Shown piece after piece: positions 22,991-37,400 of a stretch of 64,000 nucleotides of DNA. Position 1 is the stretch's first letter, and the number at the start of each line of letters is the position of its first letter. The stretch comes from Hermatobates lingyangjiaoensis (Eukaryota > Arthropoda > Insecta > Hemiptera > Hermatobatidae). The notes below the pieces were generated by a model. The model had not been told where the DNA came from and did not search any database. It saw only the letters and a program-made list of their open reading frames with translations. The translations under genes were made by a program, and so were the position numbers. The DNA lies in contig JAPFBL010000068.1 of assembly GCA_026182355.1 (NCBI GenBank), positions 8,655,001-8,719,000 on the forward strand, written 5' to 3'.

Positions 22991-25900
22991 GCGTCAATAA
23001 ATAATAAATCAAATATTAAAAATATCAAAGTCTGTTTAAACTAAAGGATGGCTATATTAGTGATCTATACTTATCTTATTGCAAATTAAAAATATGTGGT
23101 AATTGAATGATACAGTATTGAAATACTACATGTGTGTGACAGTATGTGTATACACAATGAAGGTAAGAAGTGACTGGCTTTACCGAATTCACTGAATGGT
23201 ACATCGCACAGAATAGTACATTGTTTTGTACTTCAAACCAGACGAGAAAGAAGAATAATAAACAAATATGTCACATATTTTATGAAGTACATTATATAAA
23301 TATAAGATACTTCAATTACTACTACCCTTAATAGTTAAGAAAGCTACACACTAACTTTTGAGAAAATATATTCAACATATATTCAATATATGTAAATTAC
23401 ATCTTAAAGTTTAATGGTATATTAACAGCACACATTATACTAGGTTTCGATATAGTTTGATTATTTTGGATTATGTTCAAGAGTTTTTGGAAGGGCCCTA
23501 CAGGTTATACCATTTGAAAATGTTAAAAAAGAAATTTGAGGTTATTTTAAAGGGCTCATATGCTATACACAAATATAAACTTCTTGATACTAAGAAAACG
23601 CAGATTAATAATATATTTCTGTAGTGTTTTCCAGCGTGTGGTGGATCTTTGTCAAAGTAATGGCTATAATCCACATTTAATCTACTTGTTCTACCTTTTA
23701 ATAAATCTTAATATCAAGTATATATTTTTTGGTGTGTTTAAAACCCCCCATTTTTTTGGGGGTCTTTAAATTCACCAAAACTTAATAATATGGAAGCATG
23801 GAAAAGATTTTGTGTTTTATGACAAAACAACTGCTTACTTTATGTCTTTTTTTTGCTGATTTAAGAAACTTAAAATTTTGTATTACATATAGTGTTACTA
23901 TGGAAAATAATCAGCCTAAAAATTAGAAGAGTAATATTACATTCAAAATTACAAATATCGAGACGTGAACAATGTTCTACTTCATAAGCATTGGTTGTGC
24001 ACTCGGATTTTCAGCGAATACTTCCACATTCCTGTAGATCCCCATGAAGATGCAAATCAACAACAATTCAGGAGGTATGACAGATTTTTATAATAATGAA
24101 AAATATAAATAAGATATCCTCATATAAATTAAATATTACTTACAAAAGTACGAATACATTCAATTTGGATATGCTTTAAAGTGAGCTATTTTTCAACAAT
24201 TAATCGACAGTCCCATTCGATCATCTTCATTGAAACTTTTAAAATCCACTAAAAGCGGAGCTCTACAGCAAAAGTTTTTAAAATCTCCTTCAAAAACTAA
24301 ATCATTGGTTTTAGTCGAAATTATTACAAATTAATTCTACTCAAATAAGAATTAATTGATAATTAATCTGCTTTTAAATAAACAATGAACTTCGCAAAGT
24401 GTCCGTTCACAATTTTGGTTAAACATAGTTCCAAAAACACCAAACGTTTATGGCGAGAAAAACACAAATTTCTGTTAAACATTCAGATACATCATAACAC
24501 TTTTAATCTTCTTTAAAAGAGATTCTGTTACCAACTAACTTTACGACTGAAGCTGTAAAACAGATTTAAAACAAGAGAAAGTTTGAGCTGCTTATAAAAC
24601 GTAGTTGTCTTCACTCTATCACTTCAAAAAGCTGTTATTTACAGTAAACTTGAGTGAAAGCACTCTCTACTTATCCATTAAGTAGCTGTTACTGTAGCTC
24701 TCGAATTCACGTTAAATTAATGTATTTTAATTTGATTAAGACAAAGTAGAAACAAAATACAATATATAATCAATTATGAAAATAATTGTTTGCATCAAAT
24801 GTAATATTGATTTTTGTTAAATTAATAATATAAAAGAGGAAAAATGAATATAAATGTTGCAAAAAAATCTAATTTTTTGTTGACAGTATGGTATAATTGC
24901 ATCTCATAACATTATTCAGGTTTGCTTTTGTGAACGGATATACGACCGTTATAAGGAACTGGTTGGGCAATAATTGAAGAATGTTTATCGTCAGGAATAC
25001 ATTACCCTGCCTTAAGTTCGAGTCACTTGAAATCCCTTCATACTTCACTTAAGTGGAACATATCCTTGACTTTACCTAAATCTTTTCCTATAGGCAGCCT
25101 GCTTAACATCTCACTCACCTGACAATTACTTACTAGTAATAAAATATCCTGTAAAAGATTCGGTCTTATATTTATTTCTTAAATATTAATAAAACTCTAT
25201 AAATAATTTTACTTCAATGAAAATAATAAGTCATCATTTCCATCAATAAATTTTCCATTTAAAAATTATATATATATATATATATATATTTACAGTAACA
25301 ATAATTCAAAGATGACAGGATAAGCAAGTGTTATTTGATAATAATCATTGATTAAATCTATGAAATATGAAATAATTAAACAGTTAACAAAATAAAACAA
25401 CTATTGATTCTTTTTACTAATCTGTTGTTCCTCAACTTTTTGTATAGCGAAAATACTATAAAAATGATCCAAAAGTCTACCATAGTCAACAATTATAAAT
25501 TGGGATGGAAACATTAAGTCTTGACTTTCTTAGTTGTCGTCATCAGGAGAGAAATGGTATTTTGAAGTGGTCACAAATATACTTCTTCCAGTATATTCAA
25601 TTTAACACAGTATTTATTTTGTTAATGGCTTAGTACACAAAGGGAAATATAAGAAATTATAAAATAATCAAAAATTATACAGGTATCAAAGAAGTAAAAT
25701 TAAAAATTTTGAATGTTACAATTTAAATATTTTGGGTTAAATAGTGAAAAAACATAGAGAAGTAGGAAAGTTAAAATAAAAATCTATGAACAACTACATT
25801 GGAAATTATAAATGAATAATTTATGAATGACAATTTTAATTTAACAGTAGTATCAACTAAAACTCAGTACTAAACAATATAAAATACACAAACAGTTCCA

Positions 25901-26215
25901 GACAACCACCACTTCATAACTTAAAACACCAGGATAAATATTATTTATATTATCGGGATAAATATTATAATCTTATCATTTATATTATATATTCTAATCA
26001 AAAGAATATATGAACCTTTTGTCATGTTCTTTTTGTGAAAAGGAATTACAGAACTACGTGGCAGAAAACTTACTACGGCACAACTTTCAGTTGTTATATT
26101 CTGACAATATAACAACATTATACAACTGCTGAGGTAACAATCACTTAATATTAATAGAAAAATTATAGAACAGGAAAAAATATATTTATTGGCATAGTGT
26201 TAAGTGTCTCTGTAT
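22991..26215. other. No feature recognised; (TA)n at 25268-25290
   Basis: AT-rich throughout. A G/C homopolymer pair CCCCCC...GGGGG near 23745-23763 is the only conspicuous local feature besides the TA microsatellite. Confidence 0.35.
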
Positions 26216-26219
26216 GCAC

Positions 26220-26885
26220 CACATTAGCTGTCATGCACATTCAGGTGCATGTAAGAACAGAGAGTTGTAATCTCTGACTCCTGAGCAAGCAACATACAGT
26301 TGACCAAGTGAAAACACATGGTCTCTCTCACTTCGATTCCTGCCGTAGACAGAGTATGGCCTTGCCACTTATTTACTGTCATTCCGAAACAGATGCTGGG
26401 GGCAAATTGCAACCTTTTGAATTGAAAGGGACAGTTGCTAGGTATTAATGGTATGTGTGGTATAAACACTGACTCCCCAGTACCCATCCTGTCATGATAT
26501 CAGCCTCTATGACGTATCAGTGCAAAGCACGAATTCGGAGTCATGTCCCGTTGCACATTTTTGGGGCACTCAAGTTTCGTAACACCATGATTGGTGCCCC
26601 TACATTAAGTTTTATATCATGAGCAGCCAGTCCAGGAATGGCCACAGAGTCAAGAAGTTCCATTGGATAATGAACTGCTTCCTTATCAGAAATCACTCTG
26701 TTTACTGACTTGTAAGTTCCTTACTCAGCTTGATATAATGCAAGAACTTGTTTATTGATTTTCCAGGCTGATCACTCGTACTGGTGAGATTGCTCGTTCA
26801 CAAAGCCAGTTATTCTGAATAGATGGCAGATCTTGAACTTCGGGAAACACCTTGTCAATTATCCAACCAATCAGTTAAGCCGGGA
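26220..26885 (-). pseudogene. Helitron helicase (PIF1-like) remnant
   Basis: The C-terminal part of a Helitron Rep-helicase is on the minus strand. Upstream pieces read NNWLCERAI, then MELLDSVAIPGLAAHDIKLN, then GAPIMVLRNLSAPKMCNGT, in shifting frames. The open 87-codon frame at 26487-26224 carries GESVFIPHIPLIPSNCPFQF, then KRLQFAPSICFGMTVNKWQG, matching the conserved end of the helicase (family pattern PFQFKRLQFP...FAMTINKSQGQ). The final SHGQLYVA-type motif has decayed. No Rep domain, 5' TC end or 3' CTAG end was found nearby. It is a truncated, dead copy related to the relic inside the twin Helitrons at 39-45 kb but clearly more diverged from it than they are from each other. Confidence 0.8.
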
Positions 26886-26889
26886 GCTT

Positions 26890-29800
26890 AAATGCAAATG
26901 AAATTGAAATCATCTAACAATACCTACTTGCTATATCTGTATATTTTCAAAATAAACATGTTTGTGAAGTTAGCCGAAGACAGCTTAAAAGTTCATAACT
27001 TCTCTTGTACGTTGAATTTTCAATCCATTGAAAGCTTAGATTTTAAGTTAGACATACAAAAATCTACTGTGAAAGTTCCAGCTGGATAAGCCTATAGTGG
27101 CTGAGTTTACTTGACACAAAGTTTTATGGAGAAACCGACAAACAGAAATTTTTCTAATGGTGGATTCGGTTTGTCTATTGTATGAAATGTAAAGATAAAT
27201 TGTAACGAGTTATTTCTAAGCAACTTATATAGATAATTCTGATTTATTTTTTCAACTTTTAAGTTATATTGTGGAAGTTTACCTGATCCTGAACACCACG
27301 TGTTTGAAACGCGTAGTTTGAATAAAAAAAAAAATCTTTTTTGTGGCGGCTTTGGATTATTTAATTACCTCAGTATATTATTTTGAGTTTTATTCATTGG
27401 TTTTAAAATATTATTAGTCAAAAATAATTTTTAATTTTCTTAATTAATAAACAGTTATTAGTTAACAGTTAATTATAAACCGTTTTTGATTTCTCTATGT
27501 ACCTAAATTGTTCTTGACAATACTCTTGATGTCCTATTAAAGGCCATATGTTTGACATATAGGTCACCTAACACTATTAAATTAACCGAGTAAACAACTC
27601 TTTCCCCTTATTTCATTCCTTAAAAGTTATAATTTAAGAACAGCGGGTGTCAGGGTGGAATAAAAAGTTAAAGCACAGCACTTTCTTTTTATCTCCAAGG
27701 TTGGCAACTGGCTTTACTCCAGGTCCTGCGTCAGCCGGGGCTATTAGTCTTAAAGCTAGAGGTGTAAACTATTATATCAACCATCTTTATTGAAAATTAA
27801 AAGATAAGATTCATCAGTTAATAAACTGTTAAACATCTGTCATTTTTAAGATATCAATGAATTTAGTTTCAGACATGATCAATTTTACAATGACTTGAGA
27901 AAACTAAGAAGATATTTAATCACACAATGTCATGTAACCAAACTGCGTTTATGATCACTACCAGATAATAACAGAAATGTCTTTCTAAAGGTAGAACATA
28001 ATGCAGTAATATATAAAAAAGTAACATGAGAACAAGTAAATTGGTAGTCTGTTTTACTATGAAATCATGTCAGGTATGATTTGTCAAAAATCGTTATCAA
28101 ATTTTTCATAATCTGTATTCGAGTGGTTGGCTCGAATACAAATATAATTTAATCAAAGGATTCTACATCGTCTAGCAGAGTCTGCATTCTTCGTATGATA
28201 TAAATTGCAGCATCCATTCATAATAATTAAGATACTAGTTAGACACACTTCTAACAGATTATTTACCTATATTTTTAATTCTTTCTTTGATGATATAGTA
28301 TTTTTTAAAAACGTAATTACAGTTGAAATGAGCTTTTTATACTAAATTGGACCCGTCTTCTCTTGCCATCCCTTAACTGCTTTTTTCTTGATTTATCATT
28401 GAATTATTTATTTGGTGAGGTGTAGTGTGCAAAAATCAGGGAATTTGTATGGTTCCAAAAATTTTCAAATTATTTAATAATTCATTCCCCGGTATTTCCT
28501 TGTTTCCATGTATTGGGATTTAAACATTATGTACACAGTTCTTAATATTGATTTAAAGCCGTTCAGTATATGAGACTATAGCCTTTAGAAAACATTCCAT
28601 AGATATTTATTAGTATTTATTCCATATATATTTAATAGAGGTAGCACAGACAGTGATTGTTCCAGCAATTGATCGTCTGCAACTAATCACTAGAATAGGA
28701 GCGATTGAACACCTCCCTAAAAATATTTTTTTGTATTCACAAGTGTAGTAGATCCAATATTTACACAAATTATCTTTTTTCAAAATTACTCTAATATATT
28801 CTGTAGTTTGTAGATTAATCCATATACACATTACTATCATTCATTGATGCCAAAGGCGCCTAACATGAGCTGTTTCTTCTTCTAATAAAAGGTCTTTTCA
28901 TACCCTTGAGTATCACAGCCATTGTTGTATAGAGTCATCTATCTAATGGTCATCTACAACTAATCACTAGAAAAGGATCTCTACCACGCCTTCCTGAGAA
29001 TATGTCTTTAGCTTCCTACTGTGGTCAAAATCTCGAGAGATAATTTTTTCATGTTTGCTCTACGTTTCTTATAGTAAAGTAAAAATAAAATATTTATCAC
29101 AAATCGATCAGCCTAACCGGTTAAAATCAAAATTTTAAAACTAAATTTTGGTTTAATTTAACTTCTTTCTCATAATTTGAAAATACAAAAAAAAATAGCA
29201 GTCTTATATGAATCACCAATTATTTTTTTTTTTTTTTGGTCACATATACATGTGATTTTTCTCACTTTTAATACTTCATGATTTCTTTCTCAGAAAAAGA
29301 AAAATGTAATTTCATTTGAATTTTTTTAATACTCATCGCTCATTTCACTTCCAAGTCGCTTCTCTAATATTGATAGAAGTAATAAAGGAGAAGAAATCCC
29401 ATGACTGATAAGGACTACGTGGAGGAATAAAGCACTGGGACATGAAATTTATACCTTTCAAGTGTAATTTATACCTTCTCTAATTTAAACAGATATATGT
29501 AATTCTTGTTTTATTTATTATGTAATATTTATTAAATTACTATCAAAAAACACATCTTTGTCTTATATTTTTAAAATTACATATACGAAAGATTAATTTA
29601 AAAGTTTCAGTAAAATTTTTCTCTGCAATTTTTCTCATTTAGATTACTTCTAAAATATTTTTGTTACATTTTTTATTAACATTTTGTTTTATATTTGTTT
29701 AAGGCTTTTTTATAAAAAAAAACCCCCTTAAGCTGTTTTTGAGTGTGTTCAAAGAAAGTTTTTGATTAATGAAAATAAAATCCTTTGACGGTCCTTTTTC

Positions 29801-30860
29801 TAACTAGTTAACTTTCGGAGTATTCTTGTTCATTAGCAATCATGTAATTCACCGTTTAAAAATACATTTGTATAGTGTACCTATGCCCTATTTTTCAAAC
29901 GATTTTGCAGCGCATATGATTTTGAAAATTGATATTACAACTTAGTGGTATGCACCTTTAATATACACTATGCGTCCTTTGTGAATATTTATGAACATTA
30001 TATTTAATATATTTTATATTTATCTTTATAATAATATTACATTCAATATCTGAAAGAACATCACTCTATTGTTGTGCTTGGCATGCGTTCCATTTTCCTA
30101 GTGATGGAAAATAACACCAAAAATTAGAAACTTTTAATGTATTTACTTACCCTATGTAAATCTTTAGTAAGTTTATGAACTTTTATGCTTCGAGCTCATT
30201 TCTTTATGGTTCAGCTGTTATATTCATAGAATATATACAGCAAAATATTTTATGACCCAATGATTTTTCACTAGTCACAGTGCAAAGGTTGACTTTGAAT
30301 CCCTAACACTCAGTCAATTTTGGATAAAGCAGATACCTCAGTATCTAGGTTTATCTGAAACTATGATTATGACTCTCATGTCTTTCCCCTCGATATATAT
30401 GTTTTGTAGTCCCCTGAATGAATTTTTGATATTTCTTTTGGTTTTTGAATGCTAGTGAGTGCGAATACATTAAAAATGTTTGTGTCCACAGTACATGTCA
30501 CAGAGTTAGACTAAAAGCTGTAAAACTTGGCAATTATATAGTTATGGTTACAACATTTAGTAAAGCTATGGCTTTATTATGGATGAAATAGAACTTTTGG
30601 GTTTTATAGCTATAACTTCTAGGCAAAAGCAAATAGTCTTGGAGCTACTCTATTGTACATAATACAATACTTTTTTTCGTTCTAACAATCATAAAAAGTA
30701 AAATTTTGTACATACTATAACCATTATATAAGCATTATGAAACAAATTTTTATTTTTAGTAGTGTATAATTTTGCCCGGTGTACGATAAACTTTACCTTA
30801 AGTGAACCTCTTAACAAAAATAATGTGTAGTCAATTGAACTCATTTTTTATTCACTTCAC
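26890..30860. other. No feature recognised; possible family A 5' trace at 28610-28700
   Basis: GAGGTAGCACAGACAGTGATTG near 28637 resembles a landmark of the long family A copies (GTAGTACAGATAGTGATTG). CTACAACTAATCACTAGAA-type sequence occurs near 28675 and again near 28948. No gene was seen. Confidence 0.3.
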
Positions 30861-30864
30861 TATA

Positions 30865-31010
30865 AGTAGGTGTATAGTTATCATGAAAAATTCGATCTCG
30901 AGATTTTGAGGGATTGACATCTCTTCAGGCACACAAAGTCCCTTTCTGATGTTTTTTTTAATGATGTTTGTGTATGTGCGTATGTGGGTGGCCATGTATT
31001 CAAAAATTCT
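30865..31010 (-). repeat. Family A repeat, 3' end
   Basis: On the minus strand CAAAATCTCGAGATCGAATT and TTTTTCATGATAACTATAC mark the 3' core, preceded by a CACCCACATACGCACATACA-type microsatellite. The 5' part is absent or decayed. Confidence 0.65.
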
Positions 31011-33820
31011 GTTTATTATTTAATATTATATAGTAATATTGTATTATTTAATAATAGTGTATTATTTAATCTGTTATTTTATTCCCAGGTTTTTGGGTTA
31101 TCCTTCGGGGGTTCTTGTTTGTGTTGGCCATTCAGTACAACCTTTGCTAGCCGTCCTTTTTAACCACTCTTCCTCTCCTTTTGCTAGAAACCTCTAATGG
31201 CATTAGAGTTCAGCTTAGTTTAGTTTAGCTTTACTCTACACAAACAACTCTCTTTAATTTGCCTTCTCATAATGACTAGCGATTACTCTGGTATAATACC
31301 TAGTTTAAACATTTCACAATAATTGACAGGACCCTTTCTAAACCGAGACATGACAACTTCTTAAGCAATAGGCCTAAGCATCATCTTTAGTTTGTTATAT
31401 CTTGTGTGAGGTGTAACATTTTTGGGACTCTTATAACATTTGTGGCCATACAAATACTAAAATACCGGCACCAAAAAAAATGGCTTACTTATTTATGCTA
31501 GCTTATTACCCACAAGAAAACACTGCCTTTTAATTCTTTCACTTTGACAAAAAAACTTATTGTGTCCATGAAATGAATGCGTCAAAAACTACAGTTTGCG
31601 TAAGATTTATTGAAGATTCACCTCATAGAAGAATACGTTATATCGGTTTGTCTTGTTTATTGAAGTGGTGTTCAGTAGAACTGAAAACATGAAAGATTAC
31701 AATTGCAGACTCCTCTGCTTTGAAAACAACGCCATAAACAACTGTTTATTTCTATCCCAGGTCGAATCGTCTATAATTCAGCAATGGAAAGCTAAAACAC
31801 CTATTTGTTTTTCTTATTTCTCATCGTTGGCGTAATTTAGCAGACCAGTAGTCTGTGACTTTGTCCAAAAATTAATAAATTATTTGACCAAATTAGAATA
31901 TGGTCAACCTTCAACAGTCACAGTGTCTATCACAAACTCAAACTAACATTGGTTATTACTTGAGGCCCATATACTTGCTACTTCATTTCAACCAATCGCT
32001 TCCGAACAAAAGACTAACAGCTTTTTGATATAAAAAAAAATAAATTTAATTCCAATTTTTAATTGTTTACATCGTAAAATTATAAAAAAATGTTTTTACT
32101 ATTTTTGAATTATTTATCAGTATTTTGAACTATTCATATAGCTGCATATGAAAGATTCTGTAGCACTTATAGTAGGCAGATTTTTCAAAAAATTAGGAGT
32201 TGAATTAAATTAAATGGATATAAGTAAGTTGTTAAAACTAAAAAAAAATGGTTAACAAAACTTAAAAATAGACTATTATTTTAAGCACAAGTGCCATCAA
32301 TCATCATCGAACAAAGTGGGAACTATTGGATTTTCATCCTCTCCAAGGTACGGATATGCAAAATTTTCCATACCCCACTATGAATGGCTTAGTAACTTAT
32401 AAGTATTAATACTTCTTAATTAATAATTAGTAATAATAAGTAATTATAACTAATGACTATTAACAGTATTTGGCAACAGCAACATATTCTAACTTTTTTT
32501 AATCAACTATTAAAGATATCATATTTCGCAAAATTCTGCTTCATATGACTTTACGTATTGTGAAATAAAAGTTCAAACAAAAGCTTTGAACAAACTAACT
32601 GGGTACTAAATTAATTTTTACTTGCTTTAAATCCATTTGCTCCATCGATTTCTGTAAATGCAGTTAGCTATTTAAATAATTCTGATTTCCCAAAACATTC
32701 AGTTTTGTACGTATGAGCTGTTCATTGAACTAGCGTGAATTGTTTGATTATTGCTCTCAATTGCTTTCAATCATATACCATTCTCCAATTATTTATATGA
32801 ACTCCATGAGTTCAGATCGACTAGCATGTGTAGCCAGTCACTGTGATAACTAATGTACAAGACAAGCATTCCTTAAATTATATCACTTTGCAAAATAAAT
32901 AGGTGAATAAAGCATTCTTCAACATATTTAATAACTTATAAATTATATTAGAGAGGAAGTATTTAATAAAACAGAAGTCGAAATTATTTCCTTGACTTTT
33001 TAGAACTAATGGTAAAGCAAATTTCACATTAATCAGAAAGTTACAAAAATTGCATATCTAAAATGTAGGACAAAATTATAAAAATAAGAATAATCACGCA
33101 AACATTTTAAAACTGAGGAAGAAAAGGAAATGAATGATACAAGATGAACGTAAGAATATATACGTCAAACTTCTTGACAACCAATTGATTTTTTGTTTTG
33201 CTTTTATTTAACTATAGTTATGGATAGAAAGAATTTACATTCTGGTAAAGTATTATCAACTTATAAATAATCAATATAATGATTTCATTTGTTTTATTGT
33301 CGCTAAAAAAATTTAGTTAATTAGAACAAATTTTAAACAATTGTTCTAGAGATATCAGAAAAGTCAGGCTTGATTGGATTATAAAATTTTTAGGTTTTTA
33401 AAAGTATTTTATTATTGTTATGTATCATATAAAATAACGAAATATCTCTACTTCAAATTTTTAAAATCATAAAATGTGCCATAACACTCATGTTGATTGG
33501 CATAATTTTAGTAAAAAAATGTTCAGCCCATATTCTCAAAATATGATAGTTTTTGGTATAATTTAATTACAATCCGTCCATCAGTTTAACCCTATTGCAT
33601 CCACAATCTTTCAGAATCAGCTGTAGTTCAAAAAGTTTGCACTTTATAGCAAAAAATAAATATATTTTATTATTAAAGAAATTATTTTGTATCCCATAAA
33701 CATTAGGTTGATGATAATAAACTCAAATATAAATACAATGAATTAAATTATTGTATGGCTTTATTTGTATAATTAGCATAGCAGATGCTTTAATATTAGG
33801 AAGATACAGTACAATCTAAC
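31011..33820. other. No feature recognised
   Basis: AT-rich; no open frame with a known domain, no element termini. Confidence 0.35.
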
Positions 33821-33824
33821 GTAT

Positions 33825-33960
33825 ATTTGTGTGTGTATGTGTGTCTGTGTGGGCGGGTAGGCGGTTGAGTGTATGTGTGGAAGAGGAGTCAGTGTGGGTG
33901 TGTGCGCTTGAGAGTGTGTTCTTGCGTATGTGTTGGTTTGGTGTGGAGGGTGGAATACCA
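33825..33960. repeat. GT-rich low-complexity tract
   Basis: Alternating GTGTGT, GTATGTGTG and GGGCGGGTAGG sequence over about 130 bases. The open frames on both strands here owe their length to the skewed composition. It could be the expanded microsatellite of an old minus-strand family A copy. Confidence 0.6.
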
Positions 33961-34214
33961 ACAGGGAATGATAAAAGGTCTTTAGGTGCTGAAGGTATGC
34001 ATTTAGGAGTGAGCCTGGGGTTCAGGAATGCCATACAATCCTTCTACTACACATACTACTGACCTCTAAACAGAAAATAAATCAAAGCTATGATGCAACC
34101 ATTCCAAGTATAACATATAGGTACTAAATCTTTATAATTTGTAATTACTTAATCATTATTCGTGAGTGTTTTGAAATATTTAATTAGAAATTTCGCATAT
34201 TTGTTTGCAAAAAA

Positions 34215-34496
34215 ATTATTGATTTTGAGTATACATAATGCATAATTGCTCTCAAACAATAGGGAACATCTATACTATGAGGCCCATTTTTGTGTAAAAT
34301 ATCAATTTGATCCATCAACAATTTGGGACCCTAGGATGGCTACAAACTTTGGATACATACTCACCAACCCACATACACACACTTACATCATCGAAAAAAC
34401 TTCATAAAACGACTTCCGGTATCTCAAAACATGTAATTCCCTCAAAATCTTGAGATCCAATTTTTTGACATTCATTATACTTTACTTATAGTAAAC
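34215..34496 (+). repeat. Family A repeat, well-preserved tail copy
   Basis: The full tail order is present: AATTGCTCTCAAACAATAGG, ATGAGGCCCATTTTTGTG, TCAATTTGATCCATCAACAA, CTACAAACTTTGGATACATA, a short CACACA region, TCATCGAAAAAACTTCATAA, AACATGTAATTCCCTCAAAA, then a stem-loop ACTTTACTTATAGTAAACT. Confidence 0.8.
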
Positions 34497-34499
34497 TAA

Positions 34500-37400
34500 A
34501 AATTAATAATTGTATTTTTCATTAGTAGGGCTTTTGAAGGCTTAAAATAAACTATAAGTACTTCAAAGAACCTAATTTTTCCTTGGAAATATAAACCTCT
34601 CTACACTTTTATCTTAACATAGGACTGTTGGCAATTAGAAATACTGTTGAATTTTATCCCTTGATTTAGGAAAAAAGTAAAACTGTAAAATCAATTCTAG
34701 AACTTTACGCATAAAGAAGACAAACTTCCTATTACATTTAATTATAATTCGATTTTGTTATTTCCATATTTACAAAAAAAAATTTCCTATCTTTTTTCAA
34801 TACACTAGTAAAATAATTAATTCAATTTTTGTGTGTTCTTTGTTTTCTAAATATTTAAAATTTCAAAAAATACCTTTTAACTTGTATTGGACTTTATTAT
34901 TTGAGTTTATTTGAAGACTTGGCAGTCTTGCATATCTTAAGAAGGATTCCATAAACATAAACGGAAACTTTATGAGTAAATAAATAAAGGATGAATGTAA
35001 CAGTTTGAAACTGTGATATCGAGTTCAGTATCTGTCGTACGTTTTCTTAAGAAAGATAGTGTGCAATGGGTTATCCTGCTGTTTCAGTTATAAAACGGAA
35101 CCAAAGTCTGAGGCGCTTAGATTGCAATGTAATTTTGTCTTGACATTTAGAAATAAATTACCAGAGTAGGAGAAGAGGCTAGCATACGTTTCATAGATAC
35201 AAAAAGAAAACAAACTTTTTTACTAAACTACTAAATTTTGAAGCGTCTATGCCGAAATTGAAAAATAAAGAACGTACATACTCGTATGAAAGTAGGAGAC
35301 TAATTTTATAAAGCACTTTTCTTTGCACCTATTTGATGTCCCTGGGCATTCAGTAGTTATTTTCAATCTGATCGCATAGAGCCAGGTGTGTCATCAGCAT
35401 GTTAATAGAATGACCCAAATACGTCACTTCCAACAGAAACAATCACCTGTTTATCATTAATCCAAGTAAGTTACAGACAACAACTGTAAAGACCTTTACG
35501 CTTATTTTTTCATTAAACTCTCTAAAATATATGCACGTTTTCTTAATTTCTTTTTCTGCAGTATAGCAAAACAAGCAAGCATAAATAATAAACCTTCCGA
35601 AAATTTATTTATTCATGTATCCGTTTATAATGACATGTAACACTTTATTTCTTATAAAAAAACTAATCTGATGGTTGCAATTAAACAAAATGTTGTCAGT
35701 AATTATTTTAATTTCTGTTTCCTAATTACTTGCAGTTCACAAAGTTTCTCGCAAGTTGTAAAGTGACGTTGTAATTAATTTAAGTATTAAAAAGTTAAGC
35801 ATATTTTGTGCTAATGATAGATTTCACATTTCTTAACTTAAGTACAAGATTTACAAATAATGCTCATTTTCACATAACTTCCTTATAATCAATCTATCTT
35901 AAATCTCTTATCCTACAACAATTTCCTCATTATTTCATCAAAGGCAGGAATATTTCTAAACTGAAAACTCAATGACATTGTATCCCAATCAGTAAAATGA
36001 ACAGGAATGCTGGGATTAGATATAAAATCTCTCCTAAGAAACATTTATACAGGGATGATTCATTAGTGATTACATATAAATCAATATTCTCAAAACAATT
36101 AAATGAAAACGTTTAATGAACTGACCTGAAATGTTTAAACTAGAATTATTAACGCAATAAGAAGTTCTCTCTGAAATTAGTATTGAGTTAATAATCTTTT
36201 TTTGAAAACTTATTAATTTTTAATTGCTCTGCAGAACCTGAGCCCAGAACACTTTCAACCTCTTCAATAGAAATACTGAAATTATAGCGTTTCAGTAAAA
36301 TATCTAGTGTAAAAGAAGAACACGATTTTTTAGTTCCCACAGAAACTATAATCAATTTCGATTGATTTTTGCACAAAGAAAACAGCTTTCTTTATGAAAT
36401 TTTGATTTATGACATTGTGTCATCATAAATTACGTCCCTCTTTGTTACATTTAAAGCATTTACTACTATGTCATTGTAATTCAAAGCTTCATGTTTATGT
36501 GAAGGAGTCCTCTTTGAATTTTTTTTTTTTAACCGATTTTGGTCATAACAGGCAACCTACTTCAAATTCTAACTTCACAAGTCTTTTAAGCCTTGCATTT
36601 TAGAAGCCTGAGCGTTAGTTGATATAAAGATGGAGATAGTCTCAACAAGTGTTGATTTTAATCTGCTAAATCTATTTGCTCTCTGCTTGCCAATCCTTCA
36701 TATTAGTAAATAATCATGCTAAAACGTTTTCACTGTCAGCACTTATTAGTGCTGAATGAACTAAAAATGAATACTTTTATAAACAATTTTTCTAAGTCTG
36801 CTTTTTAGAACGAACTCTTTTCAGTTTATGCAAAAGTGAATTTCCTTCTTCCTATTTTTTTTTAGTACTTCAGTTCAATTAAATTTAAGATTCAAATACT
36901 GTTAGCTTCTTCTGCTTTATTAGTCTTCGTTATTTCATAACTTACTTACAATAATACTTGAACTCTTTGGTTCAGACATGACTGAAGCAATCACGAAACT
37001 TCAAAGCCATAAAGTGACTTTGTAATTTAATTTTTTAAGTATTAAAAAGTTTAAGCATTACGTGTGCTAATTTAATATATCTTTAAGTTTTATATATTTA
37101 CATTATAGTTAATATAATGTAAGTTTTAGTTATATTTTAAAAAAAAATATTCTAAAAATATTATTTAAAATATGCATTGAGTAATTTTTCTACTTAAAAA
37201 TTATGCCAAAGAATGAATACAATTTCTTTGAAATATACTTCTACAGAACCTAATAATTTATTAAGAAATCCTCTTATAATCGCGAAAAATATTGAAGTTT
37301 AGTTGAAAATATTTGTGGTAAAAGAACTGAATCATTAATTTTAAAATACTTCTATATCAAAGTTGATGGTTTATCTTCATTAAAACTCTATTTATCATCA

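Noticed and set aside
33773..34062. Overlapping open frames on both strands in a GT-rich tract
   Set aside because: The frames exist because GT/CA-rich repeats contain few stops. The proteins are runs of H, T, P or V, C with no domain.
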